NCBI RefSeq assembly: GCF_900491935.1
Contig: NZ_UEXK01000004.1
Span: 160,286-224,285, forward strand
DNA: 64,000 nucleotides
Reading direction: 5' to 3'
From: Klenkia terrae
GTDB lineage: Bacteria; Actinomycetota; Actinomycetes; Mycobacteriales; Geodermatophilaceae
How positions within the stretch are numbered: position 1 is the stretch's first letter; each line of letters begins with the position of its first letter. A program made the position numbers and the translations under genes. The notes under the pieces are model-generated. The model ran no database searches and was not told where the DNA came from. It saw only the letters and a program-made list of their open reading frames with translations. Below, one piece after another: positions 56,937 through 64,000 of the stretch.

Positions 56937-57869
56937 TCAGGACTCGTCGCGCAGCCGGCCCAGCGCGCCGGCGAGGTCGGCGGGGTACGTGCTGGCGAAC
57001 TCGACCCAGCGGCCGTCGGCCGGGTGGGCGAACCCCAGGCGCATCGCGTGCAGCCACTGCCGGGAGACCCCGAGCCGGGCGGCCAGCGTGGGGTCCGCGC
57101 CGTAGGCCATGTCGCCGACCAGCGGGTGCCGCATGGCCGAGAAGTGCACCCGGATCTGGTGGGTGCGGCCGGTCTCGAGCTTCACGTCGACCAGGGAGGC
57201 CGCGGGGAAGGCCTCCAGGGTGTCGTAGTGGGTGACCGACGGCCGCCCGGTGCTGACCACGGCGAACCGCCAGTCGTGCTTGGGGTGCCGGTCGATCGGG
57301 GCGTCGATGGTGCCGCGCGACGGGTCGGGGTGCCCCTGCACGAGCGCGTGGTAGCCCTTGTCGACCGTGCGCTCCTTGAACGCCTGCTTGAGGAGGGTGT
57401 AGGCCCGCTCGCTCTTGGCCACCACCATCAGCCCGGTGGTGGCGGCGTCCAGCCGGTGCACGATGCCGCGCCGCTCCTCGGCCCCGCTGGTCGAGATCCG
57501 GTACCCGGCGGCGGCCAGGCCGCCGACGACGGTCGGGCCGTCCCAGCCGGGGCTGCCGTGCGCGGCGACGCCGACGGGCTTGTCGACCACGACCACGTCG
57601 TCGTCGTCGTGCACGATGCCCATCCCGACCACCTCGCGCGGCGGGGCGGGCTCACCCGGCGGCGGGGGCAGCTCGACCTCCAGCCAGCTGCCGGCGGTGA
57701 GCCGGTCGCCCTTCCCGCGGGCGCGGCCGTCGACGAGCACCCGGCCCTGGTCGGCGAGGTCGGCGGCGGCGCCGCGGCTGAGGCCGAACAGCCGGGCGAG
57801 GGCCTGGTCGACCCGCTGGCCCTCCAGGCCGTCGGGCACCGGGAGCTCGCGGTGCAGGCTGGCGGTCAT
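56937..57869 (-). CDS. RluA/RluD-family pseudouridine synthase
   Basis: The 310-aa enzyme isomerises uridine in rRNA, probably 23S rRNA, as RluD does. An S4 domain (residues about 15-75, [22 protein letters not shown]) precedes the catalytic domain. [12 protein letters not shown] and the catalytic Asp in [19 protein letters not shown] are intact, and [14 protein letters not shown] is the C-terminal RNA-binding motif. Next to lspA, as is common in bacteria. The ATG is 20 nt after the lspA stop. Confidence 0.94.
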   Translation of the reverse strand: MTASLHRELPVPDGLEGQRVDQALARLFGLSRGAAADLADQGRVLVDGRARGKGDRLTAGSWLEVELPPPPGEPAPPREVVGMGIVHDDDDVVVVDKPVGVAAHGSPGWDGPTVVGGLAAAGYRISTSGAEERRGIVHRLDAATTGLMVVAKSERAYTLLKQAFKERTVDKGYHALVQGHPDPSRGTIDAPIDRHPKHDWRFAVVSTGRPSVTHYDTLEAFPAASLVDVKLETGRTHQIRVHFSAMRHPLVGDMAYGADPTLAARLGVSRQWLHAMRLGFAHPADGRWVEFASTYPADLAGALGRLRDES

Positions 57870-57889
57870 CCCGCCATTGTGACCGACGA

Positions 57890-58507
57890 TCAGTCGTCGG
57901 CCGGCCGCACCGCGGGGACGTCGTCCTCGCTGGCGTCCTTGCTGTCGTGCTTGCTGTCGTCGGGGCGTCCGCGGGAGCCGTCGAACTCGATCCCGCGGAC
58001 GGCGAGCACCGCACCGAGGATCCCGCCGCAGACGATCGCGGAGTCGGCGACGTTGAAGATCGGCCACACCCGGCCGTAGGGGTCGAACAGCGACAGGAAG
58101 TCCACGACGCCACCGCGGAGGAACCCGGGGTCGCGGAAGACCCGGTCGACCAGGTTGCCCACCGCGCCGCCGAGCACCAGGCCCAGGGCGACCGCCCAGC
58201 CGGTGCTGAACAACCGGCGCGCGGCCCGGACGATCACCACCACGACCACCGCCGCGATCAGGCTGAACACCACGGTGGCGCCCTCGGCGAAGGAGAACGC
58301 AGCACCGGTGTTGCGGGCCTCGGTGAGGTAGAGCGCGCCGCCGAGCAGCCGCAGCGGCGGCCGGTCGGACAAGGTGGCGACCACGGTCAGCTTGGTGACC
58401 AGGTCCAGCGCGAGGATCCCCGTCGCCAGGCCGACCAGCAGCAGCGTGCGCGGCCGGCGGGGGGACGCCGGGGTCGGCTCGGTCGGGCTGGAGGGTTCCG
58501 CGGGCAC
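57890..58507 (-). CDS. lspA: Signal peptidase II
   Basis: LspA removes lipoprotein signal peptides after Lgt has acted. The 205-aa protein has four membrane helices and the catalytic Asp residues in [11 protein letters not shown] and [19 protein letters not shown] and [10 protein letters not shown] are also conserved. The N-terminus is extended by about 20 residues, and the C-terminus by a charged [14 protein letters not shown] tail. The GTG start is supported by TACCGT 6 nt upstream. Confidence 0.95.
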   Translation of the reverse strand: MPAEPSSPTEPTPASPRRPRTLLLVGLATGILALDLVTKLTVVATLSDRPPLRLLGGALYLTEARNTGAAFSFAEGATVVFSLIAAVVVVVIVRAARRLFSTGWAVALGLVLGGAVGNLVDRVFRDPGFLRGGVVDFLSLFDPYGRVWPIFNVADSAIVCGGILGAVLAVRGIEFDGSRGRPDDSKHDSKDASEDDVPAVRPADD

Positions 58508-58513
58508 GGCACG

Positions 58514-58519
58514 ACGGTA
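58514..58519 (-). promoter_or_regulatory. lspA -10 box (leaderless)
   Basis: TACCGT on the minus strand is 6 nt before the GTG at 58507. Confidence 0.5.
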
Positions 58520-58711
58520 CCCAGGGCGACGCCCACCTCCGGCCGGGTACGGACCGGCCTCCCCCGGGAGGAGCATGGCGAGGGTCACACCGCCCGGGTG
58601 AGGTGCCCGGCGCCGGGTGGGACGACCATGGCAGGGACGAGCGGTGATCCCGCTCCCCCTGAACGCATCGCGCGGCACCGACCGCCGCGCGGGACCACCA
58701 GGAAGGCTCCT

Positions 58712-60271
58712 GTGACCAGCGCCGCCAGCTCCACCAGCTCCGCACCGGGCGAGTACGCCCACCCGGTCATCCCCGACACGTCGCGCCCCGACGTGGTCCT
58801 GGTGGGCGGCGGTGTCATGAGCGCGACGCTGGCCGCCCTGCTGGGCATCGTGGCGCCGCACTGGTCGATCACGCTGTTCGAGGCCGGCGACAAGGTCGCC
58901 GCCGAGAGCTCCGACGGCTGGAACAACGCCGGCACCGGGCACTCGGCGCTGTGCGAGCTGAACTACACCCCGGCGGGCAAGGACGGCACGGTCGACGCGA
59001 CCAAGGCCAACCAGATCAACGAGCAGTTCCAACTGTCCCGGCAGTTCTGGTCGCACCTGGTGCGCACCGGGCTCACCGACTCGCCCAAGCACTTCATCAC
59101 CCCCGTGCCGCACATCAGCTTCGTGCACGGCACCGAGGGCCAGGACTACATGCGGGCCCGGCACGCGGCGCTGACGGCGTCCCCGCTGTTCGCCGAGCTC
59201 GAGCTGACCACCTCGCAGGACGAGCTGGCCGGCTGGGTGCCGCTGATGATGGAGGGCCGCGACCCGGCCCAGCCGGTCGCCGCCACCCGGTCCACCGCGG
59301 GCACCGACGTCGACTTCGGCTCGCTGACCCGGCTGCTGCTGGACCAGGCGACCAGCCGCGGCGTGGCCGTGCACACCGGCACCAGCGTGCAGGACCTGGA
59401 GCGGACGACGGACGGCCGCTGGAAGGTGACCGCCCGGCACCACGCCAGCGGCGAGGAGTTCACCGTCAACGCCGGGTTCGTCTTCGTCGGCGCCGGCGGC
59501 GGCGCGCTGCCGCTGCTGCAGCGCGCGGACATCCCCGAGATCAAGGGGTTCGGCGGCTTCCCGGTGTCCGGGCTCTTCCTCCGCTCCAAGAACGAGCAGC
59601 TGGCCGCCCGGCACCAGGCCAAGGTCTACGGCCAGGCCGCCGTCGGCGCCCCGCCGATGTCGGTGCCGCACCTTGACCTGCGGCTGATCGACGGCCAGCA
59701 GTCGCTGCTGTTCGGGCCCTACGCCGGGTTCTCGCCCAAGTTCCTGAAGTCCGGCTCCTGGCTGGACCTGCCCCGGTCGGTACGGCTGGGCAACATCGGC
59801 TCGATGCTCGGTGTCGCCCGCACCCAGACCGCGCTGACCCGCTACCTGGTCGGCCAGGTGCTGCAGCGCCCCTCGGACCGGCTCGAGGCGCTGGAGGAGT
59901 TCGTGCCCACCGCCGAGGGCGACGACTGGGAGATGATCCACGCCGGCCAGCGCGTGCAGGTCATCAAGCAGGACGCCAAGGGCCGCGGCGTGCTGCAGTT
60001 CGGCACCGAGCTGATCGTCGGCGGCGAGGGCACCATCGCCGGCCTGCTGGGCGCCTCCCCCGGCGCGTCCACCGCCGTCGCGGCGATGCTGGACCTGCTG
60101 CGCCGGGCGTTCCCCGACCAGCACGCCGACTGGGAGCCCCTGCTGCGCGAGGCCATCCCCTCCTACGGCCGCACCCTCGCCGAGGAGCCGGCGCTGCTGG
60201 CCGAGGTCCGCGAGGAGACCACCCGCACGCTGCAGCTCACCGGTCCGGTGGAGCTGGCCGGCGCCCGCTGA
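58712..60271 (+). CDS. mqo: Malate:quinone oxidoreductase
   Basis: Mqo oxidises malate to oxaloacetate at the membrane and passes electrons to quinone. The 519-aa FAD enzyme has the dinucleotide fold [52 protein letters not shown] and [17 protein letters not shown]. The GTG at 58712 follows AGGAAGG (58700-58706). The 204-nt gap to lspA should contain its promoter, but none was clear. Confidence 0.96.
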   Translation: MTSAASSTSSAPGEYAHPVIPDTSRPDVVLVGGGVMSATLAALLGIVAPHWSITLFEAGDKVAAESSDGWNNAGTGHSALCELNYTPAGKDGTVDATKANQINEQFQLSRQFWSHLVRTGLTDSPKHFITPVPHISFVHGTEGQDYMRARHAALTASPLFAELELTTSQDELAGWVPLMMEGRDPAQPVAATRSTAGTDVDFGSLTRLLLDQATSRGVAVHTGTSVQDLERTTDGRWKVTARHHASGEEFTVNAGFVFVGAGGGALPLLQRADIPEIKGFGGFPVSGLFLRSKNEQLAARHQAKVYGQAAVGAPPMSVPHLDLRLIDGQQSLLFGPYAGFSPKFLKSGSWLDLPRSVRLGNIGSMLGVARTQTALTRYLVGQVLQRPSDRLEALEEFVPTAEGDDWEMIHAGQRVQVIKQDAKGRGVLQFGTELIVGGEGTIAGLLGASPGASTAVAAMLDLLRRAFPDQHADWEPLLREAIPSYGRTLAEEPALLAEVREETTRTLQLTGPVELAGAR

Positions 60272-60277
60272 GGCGCC

Positions 60278-60293
60278 GGCCGGCCCGCCGGCC
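60278..60293. terminator. Short GC hairpin between mqo and the oxygenase gene
   Basis: GGCCGG at 60278-60283 pairs with CCGGCC at 60288-60293 around a 4-nt loop in the 21-nt gap between the two convergent genes. Confidence 0.4.
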
Positions 60294-61252
60294 TAGCTGA
60301 CGACGGGGTTCACCGGGGTGTCGATGACCTCGCCCGGCCGGGCCCCGGGCAGGAACTGCTGCCACTCCCCCGACACCAGCGTCGGCCGGGGCACGACCGC
60401 AGCGCCGTCGGCGAAGTAGGTCGTGGCCAGCACCATCCGCGGCGCGGTGGTCCGGTTCGGCCCGGCGGTGTGGAAGCACAGGCTGGAGTGCACCGAGACC
60501 TCCCCCAGCTCGAACGGCCCGTCCTCGACCGAGACCTCGGCGTCGGCGAAGGCCTGGGACACCGCGCGGTCGTAGCTGGCGTCGGTGGTGGAGAACGGGA
60601 CGTCGTCCACCAGCCGGTGCAGGTCGACCCCGCGGGCGAAGGACAGCGGACCCATCTCCCGGGGCGTCTGCTGCAGCGGCATCCACACCGTGGCCACCCG
60701 CTGGCTGTCGATCGGGAAGTGGTGGTCGTCGAAGTGCCACGGCGTCCGGCCGCACGCGGGCTCCTTGGCCAGCACGTTGTCGTGGTAGATCCGCACGTCG
60801 GCGACGTCGAGCAGGTCGGCGACCAACCGGCCCAGCCGGCGGGCCAGCACGAACTCGGCGATCTCCCCGGACCGGGTCCACATCAGCTCGTCGCTGGTGA
60901 ACCGGCCCGCCGGGCGGTCCCGGCCGCCGGCGGCCAGGTGCTCGACCAGCAGGCGGCGCAGGCGGCCCACCGCGGCCGGCGGCAGCACGCCGCGCAGCTT
61001 GACGAAGCCGTCGCGGGCGAAGGTGGCCCGCTGCTCCGCGGTGACCGGGTAGGTCTCGGCGAGCAGGGCGGCCAGCTCGTCGGCCGGGGGCTCGGGCAGG
61101 GCGGCGGGCTCGGCCAGCTCGAGCAGGGGGCCGTCGTCCCCGCCGCCGTCGGCCAGCGTCAGGTACCAGTCCCACCAGGCGTTGTTGTCCCCGGTCCAGG
61201 CAGTGTCCAGCCCGTCGCGCTCGGCGTGCGTCTGGCTCACGTTGCCGCTCAT
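60293..61252 (-). CDS. PhyH-type 2-oxoglutarate/Fe(II) dioxygenase
   Basis: The 319-aa protein is a phytanoyl-CoA dioxygenase family enzyme. The iron ligands are His173 and Asp175 in TPWHFDDHHFPID and His261 in CFHTAGPNRTTAPR, where a nearby Arg should bind 2-oxoglutarate. Because the Asp is kept, hydroxylation is more likely than halogenation. About 80 extra N-terminal residues precede the domain. The ATG overlaps the methyltransferase stop (ATGA), so the two act together. The substrate is unknown. Confidence 0.88.
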   Translation of the reverse strand: MSGNVSQTHAERDGLDTAWTGDNNAWWDWYLTLADGGGDDGPLLELAEPAALPEPPADELAALLAETYPVTAEQRATFARDGFVKLRGVLPPAAVGRLRRLLVEHLAAGGRDRPAGRFTSDELMWTRSGEIAEFVLARRLGRLVADLLDVADVRIYHDNVLAKEPACGRTPWHFDDHHFPIDSQRVATVWMPLQQTPREMGPLSFARGVDLHRLVDDVPFSTTDASYDRAVSQAFADAEVSVEDGPFELGEVSVHSSLCFHTAGPNRTTAPRMVLATTYFADGAAVVPRPTLVSGEWQQFLPGARPGEVIDTPVNPVVS

Positions 61253-62139
61253 GCGTGGCGCACCGTGATCAGCGAGACGGCGTGGTCGAACACCCAGCGG
61301 CCGTCCTCGACGCAGGAGGCCAGGTAGCCACCGAGCACCGGGTCGGCCTCCATGGCCTCCAGCGACACCGAGTCGTCGAAGACGCAGCGCTGCAGGAAGC
61401 CCTCCGCGGTGGCCCGGTCGTCCAGGGCCACCGAGGTGCGGTAGGTCAGCAGCTCCTCGGACACGGTCACCGGCAAGCCGGCCAGCGCGGCCACCACCTG
61501 CTCGGCGGAGGTGTAGGGCACCCGGACGCCGTCGGGGTCGAAGGACCCGCGGAACGCCTCGTCGACGACCAGGTAGTGCGAGGCGGTGGTGGCCTGCGCG
61601 ACGACCCCGAGCCCGCCCGGGGCGATGGCCTCGACGAACCGGGCCATCCCGGGCCCGACCTCGTCGGGGGCCAGCGCGTACAGCCCGTGCGTGCTCCAGA
61701 CCAGGTCCCAGCCGCCGGGCCGGACGACGAGGTCCTGCACGGTGCACTCGTGGTCGGCGGCACCGACGAACGGCGGCGCCAGGGTGCCGCGGGCCTCGTC
61801 CAGGCTGAACCGCGACGGGTCCAGCAGGTCGGTCTCGACGACCAGCTCGCCGGCCAGCGCCGCGACGGCGGGGGTGGCCAGCAGGGCGGTGGGGAACTTG
61901 CCGCTGCCGCAGGCGACGTCCAGCAGGGTCAGGCGGTCCCGGCCGGCGGCCAGGTCGCGGAAGATCCCGGCCCAGTCGCGGGCCGCGGCCAGCTGGCGGT
62001 AGTCCTCGGTGGCGAGGGCGTAGAAGGCCTCCATGCCGCGGCGGCCGGCCTCGGACCAGTGCGCGAGGCTCGCCGCGGACGTGGCGGAGGAGGGAGCCGA
62101 GGTCGGGGCGGGTGAGGGGGTGGTGGGAGCAGGGTGCAC
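61249..62139 (-). CDS. SAM-dependent methyltransferase
   Basis: The 296-aa class I methyltransferase has motif I LTLLDVACGSGKFPTALL, an acidic residue after strand 2 (VETDLLDPSRF) and post-motif WDLVWSTHGLYAL. A Pro/Ser/Ala-rich start of about 25 residues precedes the fold. It is translationally coupled to the PhyH oxygenase gene and divergent, across 98 nt, from a second methyltransferase gene. The substrate is unknown. Confidence 0.85.
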   Translation of the reverse strand: MHPAPTTPSPAPTSAPSSATSAASLAHWSEAGRRGMEAFYALATEDYRQLAAARDWAGIFRDLAAGRDRLTLLDVACGSGKFPTALLATPAVAALAGELVVETDLLDPSRFSLDEARGTLAPPFVGAADHECTVQDLVVRPGGWDLVWSTHGLYALAPDEVGPGMARFVEAIAPGGLGVVAQATTASHYLVVDEAFRGSFDPDGVRVPYTSAEQVVAALAGLPVTVSEELLTYRTSVALDDRATAEGFLQRCVFDDSVSLEAMEADPVLGGYLASCVEDGRWVFDHAVSLITVRHA

Positions 62140-62237
62140 CTGCGCAGCCTGCGCCCCGGCCCCGGCCGGTGTCCACCCGGGGTCGTCAGCAGCATTTCCG
62201 CAGATGGTGCCGGATCGGGCTGTGGTTCAGTCGCCCG

Positions 62238-63095
62238 GTGACCACCATCGCCGCACCGCTGGAGCTGCTGCGCAGCACCCTCGCCGGGCGGCCGGCCCTG
62301 CCCGCGCTGTCCGCTCCCGCCTACGCCCGGGCGCACCGCACCTACGAGGCGCACAGCGACCAGCGCGGGCTGCTGGCCACCTGGCTGGCCGACGCGGTGA
62401 CCGGGGCCCTGCCCGGACCCGGTGCGCGCACCGTGCTCAGCGTCGGTCCCGGCGACGGCAGCGTCGACGCGCCCCTGGCGCAGACCCTGGTCCCCGGCCG
62501 CGGTCCGCTGCGCTGGGTGGTCGCCGAGCCCGACGCCGTGGTGGGCGAGCGCTGCCGGGCCCGGCTGGCCGAGGTGGTGGCGCCCGGCGGCAGCGTCGTG
62601 CTGCACGCCGGCCCGTTCGCCACGGTCGCCGACGCGGTCGGGCCCGAGCTGGTGGACGTCGTCCTCGCCGTCCACTCGCTGTACTACGTGCCCGACCTCG
62701 CCGCCGCCGTCGCCGCGGCCGCCGACCGGCTGGCCCCGGGCGGGTCACTGGTGGTGCTGCTGGCCCCGCTGGAGGCGCTGTGCCTGCTCACCGAGGCCGT
62801 CGACCCGGGCAGCCACCGGTGGTGGAGCGACGACCTGCCGGCCGCGCTGGCCGCTGCCGGCCTGCACGGGACGACGGTGCGGCTGGCCGGCCGGCTGGAC
62901 ACCACCGCCTGCTTCGACCCGGCGTCGTCGACCGGCCGCGAGGTGCTGGACTTCCTGGTCGGGGCCGACTGCGGGGACCTGGACGACGCCGCCCGCGGCG
63001 TGCTGCTGGACGCCGTGGCCGCGATCGGCACCCGGGACGGCGACCGCTGGACCGTGCCGCACCCGGTGGACGCGGTCGTGGCCACCCGGGTCTGA
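62238..63095 (+). CDS. Second SAM-dependent methyltransferase
   Basis: The 285-aa class I methyltransferase has motif I TVLSVGPGDGSVDAPLAQTL, the acidic strand-2 end VVAEPDAVVGERC, and VDVVLAVHSLYYVPDLAAAV. The N-terminal helices (YARAHRTYEAHSDQRGLL) resemble small-molecule N- or O-methyltransferases. A -10-like TTCAGT lies 6 nt before the GTG. The 98-nt divergent gap may serve both methyltransferase genes. The substrate is unknown. Confidence 0.83.
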   Translation: MTTIAAPLELLRSTLAGRPALPALSAPAYARAHRTYEAHSDQRGLLATWLADAVTGALPGPGARTVLSVGPGDGSVDAPLAQTLVPGRGPLRWVVAEPDAVVGERCRARLAEVVAPGGSVVLHAGPFATVADAVGPELVDVVLAVHSLYYVPDLAAAVAAAADRLAPGGSLVVLLAPLEALCLLTEAVDPGSHRWWSDDLPAALAAAGLHGTTVRLAGRLDTTACFDPASSTGREVLDFLVGADCGDLDDAARGVLLDAVAAIGTRDGDRWTVPHPVDAVVATRV

Positions 63096-63102
63096 CCCCG
63101 GC

Positions 63103-64000
63103 TCACCGCACGGCCGGCTCGGCGACGGCCGCCGGGGCCGGCAGGGCGGCCCCGGCGAGCACCAGCACCGCGGCGACGCCGAAGGCCGGGAGCACGCCGA
63201 CCGGCAGCAGCGCCGAGGACAGCGGGGCGCCCACCGCCTGACCCAGCAGCAGGGCGACGAAGAACGCCGAGACGGCCGGGCCCGGGGTGCTCGAGACCCG
63301 GTCGGCCCAGGCGATGAGCACCGTCGTCCCCACCGTGGAGCCGAGCCCGAAGGCGGCGGCGGCCAGGAAGGGCACCGGGCCCACCGGCGGCAGCGCGAGG
63401 CCGACCACGCCGGCGGCGGTGAGCGCGAGCGCGGCGGTCCAGGCCGGGGCCACCCCGGCGCGCAGCCAGCGGGGGGCGAGCACCGCGGCGCCGGTCGCCC
63501 CCGCGCCCAGGGCCACCCACACCCACAGCGCGGTCGGCCCGGCCAGGCCGCCGGCCTGCAGCACCGACCGCCCGTGGGTCCAGACCGCGGCGCTGCCGGC
63601 CCCCAGCAGGGCGGCACCGGCCAGCGGGGCCACCCACCGGCGGCCGGCGTCGACCGGGACCGCCGGACCGGTCTCGGGTGTCCCGCGCGGGGCCAGCAGC
63701 AGCACCACGACCGTGACGACGGCGGTGGCCGCGCCGGCCATCCACCAGGCGGTCTGCCACCGGTCGCCCAGCAGCAGGGCCAGCAGGGCCGCCGCGACCA
63801 GGCCGGGTCCGGTGCCGGCGTTGACGACGGCCTGGGCCCGGTCCTGCTGCGGCCCGGGGACCGCCCGGCCGACCAGCACGACCAGGCCCGGGGACGCCGC
63901 ACCCGCCCCGGCGCTCCCGAGCACCACGGCGACGGCGAACACCGCGGCCGACCCCGCCGTCCAGACGCCCAGGGCGCCCACCGCGGCGACCGCCCCGGCG
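63103..64000 (-). CDS. MFS transporter (N-terminus beyond the window)
   Basis: The open frame runs off the window edge. The visible C-terminal 299 residues contain about nine membrane helices with short loops, in the MFS style (PGLVVLVGRAVPGPQQDRAQAV, then the central loop APRGTPETGPAVPVDAGRR). It converges on the second methyltransferase gene. It may export or import the compound made by the oxygenase/methyltransferase cluster. The substrate is unknown. Confidence 0.82.
   Translation of the reverse strand, partial: AGAVAAVGALGVWTAGSAAVFAVAVVLGSAGAGAASPGLVVLVGRAVPGPQQDRAQAVVNAGTGPGLVAAALLALLLGDRWQTAWWMAGAATAVVTVVVLLLAPRGTPETGPAVPVDAGRRWVAPLAGAALLGAGSAAVWTHGRSVLQAGGLAGPTALWVWVALGAGATGAAVLAPRWLRAGVAPAWTAALALTAAGVVGLALPPVGPVPFLAAAAFGLGSTVGTTVLIAWADRVSSTPGPAVSAFFVALLLGQAVGAPLSSALLPVGVLPAFGVAAVLVLAGAALPAPAAVAEPAVR

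Noticed and set aside
51728-57235. Very long plus-strand open frame antisense to dnaE and neighbours
   Set aside because: Same compositional artefact; it crosses several well-supported minus-strand genes and has no domain.

Overview
This is a chromosomal window from a very GC-rich actinobacterium. The gene order hisD-hisC-hisB, hisH, priA-hisF, hisI-trpE-trpC-trpB-trpA-lgt, gltBD, pyk, tesB, pdtaR, polA, dnaE and lspA is typical of actinobacterial chromosomes and resembles, in reverse orientation, the Mycobacterium tuberculosis Rv1539-Rv1629 region (remembered, not searched). The protein sequences feel closest to Geodermatophilaceae (Blastococcus, Modestobacter, Geodermatophilus); that family call is inference. 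No phage, insertion sequence or CRISPR array was seen. Many genes appear leaderless: a TANNNT -10 box sits 6-7 nt before the start codon. This settled several start sites.

Layout. 1-11051: a large perfect hairpin, polA, a hotdog thioesterase, a branched-chain amino-acid-type ABC transporter (livHMGF), two small unknown genes, the convergent substrate-binding lipoprotein, the ANTAR regulator pdtaR and a tRNA-Leu(CAA). 11301-21443: a PLP decarboxylase, tesB, pyk, gltD, gltB. 21733-28259: one long operon hisI-trpE-membrane protein-trpC-trpB-trpA-lgt whose genes mostly overlap by 4 nt (GTGA). 28351-37032: accessory block with a diguanylate cyclase, an FAD dehydrogenase, small membrane proteins, a cupin, a heterodimeric ABC exporter and a DinB/mycothiol-type protein. 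37029-49031: the his genes in separate blocks (priA-ridA-hisF, hisH, hisDCB plus a small membrane protein), interrupted by opposite-strand cargo: a DUF222-HNH gene with an SOS-box-like site, a nitroreductase, a cytochrome b-like/molybdopterin protein, a broken nucleotidyltransferase gene, and SulP with a MerR regulator. 49120-58507: LON-domain protein, LytR-CpsA-Psr protein, membrane protein, dnaE, CPBP protease, rluD-type synthase, lspA. 58712-64000: mqo, then an unassigned cluster of a 2-oxoglutarate oxygenase, two methyltransferases and an MFS transporter cut by the window edge.

How the genes work together. The window carries most of histidine biosynthesis (no hisG or hisE here) and part of tryptophan biosynthesis (no trpD, trpG or trpF; PriA probably supplies the TrpF step), plus ammonia assimilation (GltBD), lower glycolysis (Pyk) and malate oxidation (Mqo).

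Most striking observations. (1) tesB holds a 52-bp micro-inversion between 8-bp inverted repeats: the conserved catalytic motif is legible only on the opposite strand, and flipping it back restores a normal TesB in frame. (2) The liv substrate-binding lipoprotein is circularly permuted: its usual C-terminal half comes first, right after the lipobox. (3) LivH has an added secreted beta-sandwich-like domain. (4) The tRNA-Leu(CAA) has a short, class I variable loop. (5) The HNH gene has a LexA-type operator next to its -10 box. (6) The oxygenase/methyltransferase/MFS cluster could be an undescribed small-molecule pathway.
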